From: Streptomyces sp. NBC_01294 | Lineage (GTDB): Bacteria > Actinomycetota > Actinomycetes > Streptomycetales > Streptomycetaceae | Assembly (NCBI RefSeq): GCF_035917235.1 | Contig: NZ_CP108423.1 | Coordinates: forward strand, 3,599,001-3,663,000 | Direction of reading: 5' to 3' | Length of the DNA: 64,000 nt | Shown here: positions 58,332-64,000 of the stretch, one piece after another | Layout of the letters: every line of letters begins with the position of its first letter | Numbering within the stretch: the stretch's first letter is position 1 | Program-made: the position numbers and the translations under genes | Notes under the pieces: generated by a model | Databases searched by the model: none | Seen by the model: only the letters and a program-made list of their open reading frames with translations | Told to the model about the DNA's origin: nothing

Positions 58332-60048
58332 GGTGCGTGTTCCTCTCGGTGCCGGACACCCGGAAGCGGACCGCTGGAAGATCCAGCACCGGCCTGTCCG
58401 GGAAGGTGATGGCGTCGTGCAGCGTCTGTTCGTAGGCGGCCAGCAGCGCCGCCGGGGTCTCGGGCCCGAACAGGTCGGTGTCGTATTCGAGGGTCAGCGC
58501 GACACCCGCACCGCTCTCCTGCGCGTACAGGCTGAGGTCGTATTTCGCGGTGTCCTGCGGGCCCTTGAGGTCCAGCGAGCAGTGCTCCAGCCCGGCGAAG
58601 ACCGGTACGGACTGCTCCTTGAGGAAGCTGAACATCACCCGGAACACCGGCAGGAAGTCGCGGCTGCGCCGGGACACCAGGGCCTCGACCAGCTTGTCGA
58701 AGGGCAGTTCCTGGTGCGCGGAGGCGTCGAGCAGCGCGGTGCGGGTGCGGGCGAGCAGTCCCCGGAAGGCCGGGTCCCCGCCGAGTCCGACGCGGACCGG
58801 GACCATGTTGATGAGGCAGCCGAGCAGTTCCTGGAGCTCGGGACGGGTGCGGCCCGCGACCGGGATGCCCACGGTGACGTCGTCGGTGCCGGACCAGCCC
58901 GCGAGCAGCGCCTGGAGGCCGGCGAGCAGCGTCATGTTGAGCGTTCCGCGCTCGGCCCGGCCGAACTCCCGCAGGCGGACCGTCAGTTCGGGCCCCAACT
59001 CGCGGGTGGCGACCGCGCCCCGGAAGGAGCGGTGCCGGGGCCGCGGGTGGTCGGTGGGCACGGCGAGGGCCTGCGGGTCGTCGCCGAGCACCGCCCGCCA
59101 GTGGGCGGTCAGGGCGTCGAGGACGTCGCCCTGGAGCCGGTCGCGCTGCCAGACGGCGTAGTCGGCGTACTGCAGCACGGGCGCGCCGCCCGCGACCGCG
59201 ACCGCGCCCGCTCCAGCGCCCGCTCCGGCGCCCGCTCCAGCGCCCGCTCCAGCGCCCGCTCCGGCGTCCGCGTCGCCGTACAGCTCCCCCAGCTCCCGGA
59301 AGAAGATCTCGACGGACCAGCCGTCGATGGCGATGTGGTGGAACGTCACCACCAGGTGGTGCTCGTGGCCGCCGAGCCGCAGCAGGTGGGCCCGCAGCGG
59401 CAGGCCGGCGGCGAGGTCGAAGACGTGCGCGCCCACGGCGGCGGTGATGCGGGCCGCCTCGACCGCCGGATCGGCCGCGCCGGTCAGGTCGGTGTACGGG
59501 AGCGCGAACTCCCCGGGAGCGGCGACGGCCTGGTGCGGCACGCCGGACGCCGTCCGGTAGGTCGTACGCAGCACCTCGTGCCGGGCGACGAGCGCGGTCA
59601 GCGCCCGGCCGAGCCGGCCGTGGTCGAGGCCGCCGCACAGCCGCAGCACGGTCGGCACGTTGTAGAGCGTGGTGTCGGGGTCGATCTCCTGCATGAACCA
59701 GAGCCGCTGCTGGGCGAAGGACAGCGCGGGCCGCTCCGGCCGCGCCCCCGCCTGCGCCCCCGCCTGCGGGCCCGCCGGTCCGGCCGCCACCGGCCCGGCC
59801 GGCGCGTTCCTGGCCGCCATGGCGCCGCGCACCAGGCGGGCCATGCCGTCCAGGGTGGCCGCGGCGAGCAGCCCCTCGGGCTCGACGCGGGCGCCGAGCT
59901 CCTCGTCGATCCGGCCGGCGAGGACGCGTACCGCCTCCGGCCGGCCGCCGAGCGCGCGCCAGTCCGAGGCGAGCGTCACACCGGTGACGTCGAGGATCTC
60001 GGCCCACATCTGGGCGAGTTCCTCCTCCACGAATCCCATGACCGTCAT
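58321..60048 (-). CDS. Condensation-domain protein with carrier-like N-terminus lacking the phosphopantetheine Ser
   Basis: The protein has 575 residues. Residues 1-75 look like a carrier domain (EEELAQMWAEILDVTG...DWRALGGRPEAVRVL), but the GGxS serine is Pro, so it cannot be primed. A linker of Ala/Gly/Pro follows. The C domain has LSFAQQRLWFMQEIDPDTTLYNVP, FHHIAIDGWSVEIFF (intact HHxxxDG), VGIPVAGRTRPELQELLGCLINMVPVR and LPFDKLVEAL. In the middle of the domain, after LGELYGDAD, there is an inserted run of about ten Gly-Ala pairs. It likely condenses the starter amino acid or caps the chain. The ATG at 60048 overlaps the thioesterase stop. Confidence 0.88.
   Translation of the reverse strand: MTVMGFVEEELAQMWAEILDVTGVTLASDWRALGGRPEAVRVLAGRIDEELGARVEPEGLLAAATLDGMARLVRGAMAARNAPAGPVAAGPAGPQAGAQAGARPERPALSFAQQRLWFMQEIDPDTTLYNVPTVLRLCGGLDHGRLGRALTALVARHEVLRTTYRTASGVPHQAVAAPGEFALPYTDLTGAADPAVEAARITAAVGAHVFDLAAGLPLRAHLLRLGGHEHHLVVTFHHIAIDGWSVEIFFRELGELYGDADAGAGAGAGAGAGAGAGAGAGAVAVAGGAPVLQYADYAVWQRDRLQGDVLDALTAHWRAVLGDDPQALAVPTDHPRPRHRSFRGAVATRELGPELTVRLREFGRAERGTLNMTLLAGLQALLAGWSGTDDVTVGIPVAGRTRPELQELLGCLINMVPVRVGLGGDPAFRGLLARTRTALLDASAHQELPFDKLVEALVSRRSRDFLPVFRVMFSFLKEQSVPVFAGLEHCSLDLKGPQDTAKYDLSLYAQESGAGVALTLEYDTDLFGPETPAALLAAYEQTLHDAITFPDRPVLDLPAVRFRVSGTERNTHRDR
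59204..59263 (-). repeat. 12-bp tandem repeat encoding a Gly-Ala run
   Basis: Five units of GCGCCCGCTCC(A/G) inside the condensation domain gene encode alternating Gly and Ala on the minus strand. They lie at a surface loop after the active-site histidines. Unit length keeps the frame. Confidence 0.9.
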
Positions 60049-60932
60049 ACGAGTTGTGTCCCGGAGTGAGAGTGACGCACGGCGTCCTGGAGCAGTGCGA
60101 GGAACTTCGGCGGGTTGCCGCCGAAGTAGAAGTGGTCGCCCTCGAAGACGTGCACGTCGGCGTCCGCCGCCGTGTGGGTGCCCCACGCGCCGGCCTCGGC
60201 GAGCGGTACGTCGGGGTCGCCGTCGGCGACGAAGACCGTGACCGGGCAGCCGACCGCGCCACCCGCGTCGACCCGGTACTCCGCCAGGGCGCGCAGGTCG
60301 CCGCGGATGGCGGGGAGCACGAGCTGCAGCAGCTCCGGGTCCTGGCGCACTCCCTCACGGGTGCCGCCGAGGCCCATGATCCGGGCCAGCACGGCCTCGT
60401 CGGGCTCGGTCTCGGAGAGGCCGGAGGTCAGCCGGTCCGTGCGCACCGAAGGCGCCGAACTGGCCGAGGCGACGAGGACGTGGGGCGCGGTCCCCCCGGC
60501 CGCCTCCAGCCGCCGGGCGACCTCGAAGCCGATGAGCCCGCCCATGCTGTGCCCGAAGAAGGCCGGGCGCCGCGGCAGCCGGGGACGCAGGGCCTCGTAC
60601 ACGCCGTCCGCCAGCTCCGTCACGGACCCGGCGGGCTCCTCGAAGAGCCGGTTCTCGCGCCCGGGGTACTGGATGACGAGCATCTCGATGTCCGGGTCGA
60701 GCGCCGCCGACAGCTCGAAGTAGTAACTGGCCGACCCGCCCGCGTGCGGGAAGCAGACGAGGGTGTACCGGGCCGCCGGCTTCGGGTGGAAGCAGCGGAT
60801 CCAGGGGGTGGGGGTGGGGACGGAGGCCGTCACGGCCCCGCGGCCGTCGGGGCCGTGGGCGTCATCGGGACAGTGGACTTCGTCGGGACAGTGGGCTTCG
60901 TCGGGACAGTGGCCGTCGTCGGCGCCGCTCAT
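60045..60932 (-). CDS. Type II thioesterase (alpha/beta hydrolase)
   Basis: The protein has 295 residues. The N-terminal 40 or so include a tandem HCPDEA/HCPDEV repeat and are probably disordered. The hydrolase follows: TLVCFPHAGGSASYYFELSAAL, IQYPGRENRL, AFFGHSMGGLIGFEVARRL (Ser nucleophile), VTVFVADGDPDVPL (Asp) and FEGDHFYFGG (His). This is the GrsT/RifR-type editing thioesterase that clears misprimed carrier domains in NRPS/PKS systems. The start ATG overlaps the reductase stop by one base (TGATG), and its own stop overlaps the C-domain gene. It supports production rather than being part of the assembly line. Confidence 0.92.
   Translation of the reverse strand: MSGADDGHCPDEAHCPDEVHCPDDAHGPDGRGAVTASVPTPTPWIRCFHPKPAARYTLVCFPHAGGSASYYFELSAALDPDIEMLVIQYPGRENRLFEEPAGSVTELADGVYEALRPRLPRRPAFFGHSMGGLIGFEVARRLEAAGGTAPHVLVASASSAPSVRTDRLTSGLSETEPDEAVLARIMGLGGTREGVRQDPELLQLVLPAIRGDLRALAEYRVDAGGAVGCPVTVFVADGDPDVPLAEAGAWGTHTAADADVHVFEGDHFYFGGNPPKFLALLQDAVRHSHSGTQLV
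60864..60917 (-). repeat. 18-bp tandem repeat at the thioesterase N-terminus
   Basis: Three units of GTCGGGACAGTGGGCTTC or close variants encode the repeated His-Cys-Pro-Asp-Glu block on the minus strand. It lies before the folded hydrolase domain. Confidence 0.85.
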
Positions 60933-61531
60933 CAGGCGTGCACCGCCTCGGCCCGCAGCGCCCGGTGGGCCCGGCGCGCCTCCGCGAACTCGACGACCTG
61001 GCCGGCCATCGCGGTCAACTGCTGCTGGATGTGCGGGTCGGAGCACGCGCCGTCCGCGCCGAACCCGGCCGTCGCGCTGTTGAGCGCCACCCCCAGCGGG
61101 GTGGTCCAGCCGCGCAGGGCGTGCACGACGTCCCGGAGCGCGGCGAGCGTGGTCACGGCCCCCTGCCAGCCCATCCCGACGGACAGGCAGCCGACGGCCC
61201 GGTCCGAGAGGTAGGGCCGGGTGTCGTCCCGGAGTGCCTCGGTGTAGTCCAGGGCGTTCTTCAGCAGCCCGGACACCGTGCCGTGGTAGGCGGGGCTGGC
61301 CAGCACCACCCCGTCCGCCGAGGCCACCTCGGCGAGGAGCCGGCGCGCCTGCGGGGGGAAGCCCGCCACGCGCGGGTCGTAGAGCGGCATCACCAGGTCG
61401 GCGCCGCTGACGAGACTGACCTCCGCACCCCGCCGGGCGGCCTCCGCGAGCACCACCCGCAGCCCGAGCTCCGCGGTGGAGCCGGGTCGGGAGGACCCCC
61501 CGATTCCGACGACCTTCACGGCCTGCTGCAT
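60932..61531 (-). CDS. NADPH-dependent FMN reductase
   Basis: The protein has 199 residues of flavodoxin-like fold: VKVVGIGGSSRPGSTAELGLRVVL (FMN phosphate loop, GSSRxGS), MPLYDPRVAGFPP, ADGVVLASPAYHGTVSGLLKNALDYTEAL (flavin-ring binding, SPxYxGxxSGxLKNALD) and a C-terminal CSDPHIQQQLTAMAGQVVEFAEARR helix. It reduces FMN with NAD(P)H and is the expected electron source for the luciferase-like monooxygenase of this operon. GGGGAG lies 5 bases before the ATG. It is the first gene of the 29-kb minus-strand unit, so the operon promoter should lie just upstream, in 61532-61700. Confidence 0.92.
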   Translation of the reverse strand: MQQAVKVVGIGGSSRPGSTAELGLRVVLAEAARRGAEVSLVSGADLVMPLYDPRVAGFPPQARRLLAEVASADGVVLASPAYHGTVSGLLKNALDYTEALRDDTRPYLSDRAVGCLSVGMGWQGAVTTLAALRDVVHALRGWTTPLGVALNSATAGFGADGACSDPHIQQQLTAMAGQVVEFAEARRAHRALRAEAVHA

Positions 61532-61997
61532 GAACTCCCCGTTTCGCGTGTTCCGGTCCGGAACCCCGGCTGCCCGTCCTTCCGGCGCTCTGGGTTCCCC
61601 CGTGGTCGATCTCCCCGGTCGATCAGGACCGGCCACAGCCTTTGCCAAGCCAACTTGCCGGTCAACGCCCGTTGTCCGGGGAGTTCCGATGGCCTCGTTC
61701 GGACATTCCGATGACGCTCGCGGCAGGGCCCGGGCCGCGCCGACGGCGTTGCGTCCCCCGTGCGCCAGGGCATCCGGAGCCGATCGTTCCCGCTGATGGG
61801 AGCCATCGGAGATGCCCGTCGCGGCACCCATTGCCGAGCTCCCCCCGATGCGCGGATGATCGAACCGGCGCCGATCGCGCACACCGCCCCACGCCGGGCT
61901 TCCGGCGCGTACTCGAACAGGGTCGTGTCCCGGAGCCGACGGCCCGCACGGCCGCCGGCCGTCCGTGTCCCCTGCCCTCCGCGGATCCGAGAAGCCC
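61532..61997. promoter_or_regulatory. Divergent intergenic region with repeated half-sites
   Basis: This 466-bp spacer lies between the first NRPS operon gene (minus) and the Asd-like gene (plus). I see no convincing gene in it. It contains TTCCGATG at 61684-61691 and again at 61706-61713 (22 bp apart, about two helical turns), with TCGGA at 61699-61703 between them and an inverted CATCGGA at 61804-61810. It also holds GGTCGATC at 61604-61611 and 61617-61624. The repeats fit binding sites for a dimeric or tetrameric regulator, plausibly the LysR protein encoded at 63089. No clear -10/-35 pair could be assigned. Confidence 0.45.
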
Positions 61998-63032
61998 ATG
62001 CCCCAGGTCGACGACCCCGCCGCCCCCCGCATCGCCGTCGTCGGGGCGACCGGCGCGGTGGGCGGTACCGTCCTCGAACTCATCGAGGACCGCCGTCTCC
62101 CGTACCGGCGACTGCACTTGGTGGCCTCCGCGCGCTCGGCCGGCCGTACGATCCGCGTCGACGGCCGCGACCACGGCGTCATCCCGCTCTCCCGGTTCGA
62201 CTTCGGCACGGTCGACGCCGCGCTGTTCTGCGCCGGCACGCAGGTCAGCAGGGACTGGGTCCCGGTCGCCGTCGCGCACGGCGCGCTGGCCGTCGACAGC
62301 ACCTCCGCCTTCCGGATGGACCCGGGCACCCCGCTGGTCGTCCCGCAGCTGAACGCGTCCGAGCTGGGCCGCCGGCCGGCCGGCGGGGTGATCGCGGTGC
62401 CCGGCGCCGCCACCGTGCCCGTGGTCCGCGTGGTGCGGGACGTGGAGCGCCGCTGGGGGATCCGCCGGATCGTCGTCAGTACGTACCAGGGCGCCTCGGG
62501 CGCCGGGCACGCCGGCATCGAGGAGCTCCAGGACGGCTCGCGCACGGTCCTGCAGGACCCGCAGGCCACCGTGCCCTCGGCGGAGTTCTCGCCCGCGCTG
62601 GCCTTCAACGTGCTGCCGGGCATCGGCGACCTCCTGGAGGACGGTTCGACCCGCCAGGAGCGGGAGTTGGCCGACGAGGTCCGCAAGGTCCTGGGGCTGC
62701 CCGGCATCGAGGTCACGGCGACCTGCGCCCGGGTCCCGATGGTCAGCGGGCACGGCGCGGCGGTGTGGGTGCAGTGCCGTGCGGCGGTGGACCGCGCCGA
62801 ACTGGTGGCGCTGCTCCGGGCGTTGCCCGAGGTCACCGTCCACGACGGCGGCGGTGGTCCGACCCCGGCGGCGCTGGGCGACCCGGACCGGCTCCACGTG
62901 GGGCGGATCCGGGTCTCGGCCACCGCCCCGGACGGCTTCTGGCTCTGGCTGGCCACCGACAACCTCCGGGTCGGCGGCGCGCTGGACGCCGTACGGATCG
63001 TGGAGGAACTGCTGGCCCGGGGCGCCCTGTGA
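61998..63032 (+). CDS. Aspartate-semialdehyde dehydrogenase homologue lacking the catalytic Cys
   Basis: The protein has 344 residues and aligns along its length with ASADH: IAVVGATGAVGGTVLELIEDRRLPYRRLHLVAS (NADP motif), DAALFCAGTQVSRDWVPVAVAHGALAVDSTSAFRMD, IRRIVVSTYQGASGAGHAGIEELQD, and VPMVSGHGAAVWVQ (catalytic His). In normal enzymes the active-site motif is NPNC; here it is V134-P-G-A137, so the thiol nucleophile is missing and normal acyl-enzyme chemistry is impossible. The ATG at 61998 is the best of the possible starts. It stands divergent from the NRPS operon and next to the LysR gene, so it is either a repurposed enzyme of the pathway or a decoy paralogue. The true lysine/threonine-pathway Asd is expected elsewhere. 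Confidence 0.85.
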   Translation: MPQVDDPAAPRIAVVGATGAVGGTVLELIEDRRLPYRRLHLVASARSAGRTIRVDGRDHGVIPLSRFDFGTVDAALFCAGTQVSRDWVPVAVAHGALAVDSTSAFRMDPGTPLVVPQLNASELGRRPAGGVIAVPGAATVPVVRVVRDVERRWGIRRIVVSTYQGASGAGHAGIEELQDGSRTVLQDPQATVPSAEFSPALAFNVLPGIGDLLEDGSTRQERELADEVRKVLGLPGIEVTATCARVPMVSGHGAAVWVQCRAAVDRAELVALLRALPEVTVHDGGGGPTPAALGDPDRLHVGRIRVSATAPDGFWLWLATDNLRVGGALDAVRIVEELLARGAL

Positions 63033-63088
63033 ACACGGCCCCCGGCGGGCCCCGGCAGGCCCGCCGAGCCGCAGCGGTCCGGCAGGCC

Positions 63089-63994
63089 TCAGCAGGCCAC
63101 CAGTGGCCGGTCCTGCTCGGCGAAGCGGACCATCCAGTCGATGAACACCCGCATCTCGCGCGTGAGGTGGCGCCCGTACCGCCACGCGATCTGCGTGTAC
63201 ACCTCGAACGGAGCCGTCCAGTCGAGCACGGTCAGCGACTGCGCCTCGACCTCGGCGGCCACCGCCATCGCGGGCAGCACGCTGACGCCGAGCCCGGCCG
63301 AGACCCCGCGCTTGATCGACTCGATGTTGCCGAACTGCAGCAGCGGTACGGGGTGCTCGGCCCCGCTGTTGAGCTCCGCCTCGAACATCGCCCCGTACGA
63401 GCAGCCCGCCTCCGGCGCCAGGATCGGCACCGCGCGCAGGTCGCCGGTCGAGACGTTGCGGGCGCCCGCCAGGACGTGGTCCGGGGCGGCGACCGCGACC
63501 AGCGGCTCGGAGCCGAGGACCTCGGTCCGGACCCCCGGGTGCTCCGTCTCGGCCTCCATGAGGAAACCCAGGTCGAAGGTGCCCTGCCGCAGCGCCTCGC
63601 AGGTGTCCCGGCACAGGCTGGGCCGCAGGGCGAGCTGGAGCTGCGGGTAGCGGTGGTGGAAGTACTCCAGGACCGGGGGCATCCGGTAGGAGGTGAAGCT
63701 CTCCATCGTGCCGATCGTGAGGACCCCCGACGGCTCGGCCAGGCCGGTGGTCCGGTCCCGGGCCTCGTCGACCAGGGAGAGGATCTGCTCGGCGTACGGA
63801 ACGAGGCGTTCACCGGCCGGAGTCAGCCGGATCCGCCCCCGCAGCCGCTCGAACAGTTCCACCCCCAGCGCCACCTCCAGGCCTTTGACCTGGGCGGTGA
63901 CGCTGGACTGCGCGTACTTCAGATCGGCCGCGGCGCGGGTGAAGCTGAGCAGCGTCGCGACCCGGTGGAAGGTGGTGAGCTGCTTCAGGTCCAT
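63089..63994 (-). CDS. LysR-family transcriptional regulator
   Basis: The protein has 301 residues and is complete. The N-terminal winged HTH is MDLKQLTTFHRVATLLSFTRAAADLKYAQSSVTAQVKGLEVALGVELFERLRGRIRLTPAGE, followed by the linker helix and a periplasmic-binding-like effector domain (VLTIGTMESFTSYRMPPVLEYFHHRYPQLQLAL; FDLGFLME; APDHVLAG; SIKRGVSAGLGVSVLPAMAVAAEV). The start ATG at 63994 is 7 bases from the window end, so its ribosome site cannot be judged. It is convergent with the Asd-like gene (56-bp gap). By position it is a candidate regulator of the NRPS operon and the Asd-like gene, acting in the 61532-61997 region. Confidence 0.92.
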   Translation of the reverse strand: MDLKQLTTFHRVATLLSFTRAAADLKYAQSSVTAQVKGLEVALGVELFERLRGRIRLTPAGERLVPYAEQILSLVDEARDRTTGLAEPSGVLTIGTMESFTSYRMPPVLEYFHHRYPQLQLALRPSLCRDTCEALRQGTFDLGFLMEAETEHPGVRTEVLGSEPLVAVAAPDHVLAGARNVSTGDLRAVPILAPEAGCSYGAMFEAELNSGAEHPVPLLQFGNIESIKRGVSAGLGVSVLPAMAVAAEVEAQSLTVLDWTAPFEVYTQIAWRYGRHLTREMRVFIDWMVRFAEQDRPLVAC

Positions 63995-64000
63995 GCGCTG

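Overview
The window has very high G+C, with codons that nearly always end in G or C, many GTG starts and Streptomyces-type gene families (WhiJ-like XRE/DUF5753, DUF397 and ATP-binding trio; SigE-type sigma factor; ESX genes; large NRPS/PKS). It is best read as a Streptomyces (or very close actinomycete) chromosome segment. No rRNA, tRNA, CRISPR, insertion sequence or phage gene was seen.

Layout. (1) 1-11.0 kb holds mixed housekeeping and regulatory genes: the start of an aldehyde dehydrogenase, a WhiJ-like regulatory trio with a repeated palindromic motif, DUF2786 and HxlR genes divergent from an NmrA-like reductase, a family-A DNA polymerase, a sigma factor with a probable membrane partner, an acetyltransferase and a secreted serine hydrolase. 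(2) 11.2-24.0 kb is a type VII secretion (ESX) locus on the + strand: membrane-anchored accessory proteins, EccD, a MinD/EspI-like ATPase, EccC with three ATPase domains, a DUF6177-like protein, two small WXG100-like proteins and a DUF6507-like protein. EccB, EccE and mycosin are not in the window. (3) 24.0-32.4 kb is the locus's cargo region. A 964-residue polymorphic toxin with a probable PD-(D/E)xK nuclease C-terminus is translationally coupled to a tandem array of Imm49-type immunity genes. Two alternating subtypes (A and B) form three A-B pairs. Four genes look intact, two are broken, and three collapsed remnants lie between or after them.

(4) 32.4-61.5 kb is one continuous minus-strand operon of 17 genes, almost all overlapping by about 4 bp or separated by a few bases. 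It encodes an apparently uncharacterised hybrid NRPS-PKS pathway: FMN reductase, type II thioesterase, C protein, A-PCP protein, KS-AT-KR-ACP PKS, luciferase-like monooxygenase, C-A-PCP-TE NRPS with a glycine-like code, MFS exporter, C-A-PCP with a ruined A domain, freestanding A domain, half-C-A-PCP, ATP-grasp ligase, HAD phosphatase, Rossmann dehydrogenase-like protein, Sfp-type phosphopantetheinyl transferase, SDR protein and one unknown. Several canonical domains have lost key residues: the KR tyrosine, one A domain's catalytic lysine, one carrier-protein serine and half of one C domain. The terminal TE has Cys in place of Ser. (5) 61.5-64.0 kb is a divergent intergenic region with repeated half-sites, an aspartate-semialdehyde-dehydrogenase homologue whose catalytic Cys is replaced by Ala, and a LysR regulator.

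How the genes work together: the ESX apparatus probably exports the WXG100-like proteins and the large toxin, with the Imm49 array protecting the producer. Separately, the NRPS-PKS operon probably makes and exports a small, modified peptide-ketide that contains glycine and a malonate-derived unit. Its flavin chemistry is supplied by the reductase/monooxygenase pair, its carrier proteins are activated by the in-operon PPTase, and its control is plausibly by the LysR protein. Functions are homology readings made by eye; no database search was run.
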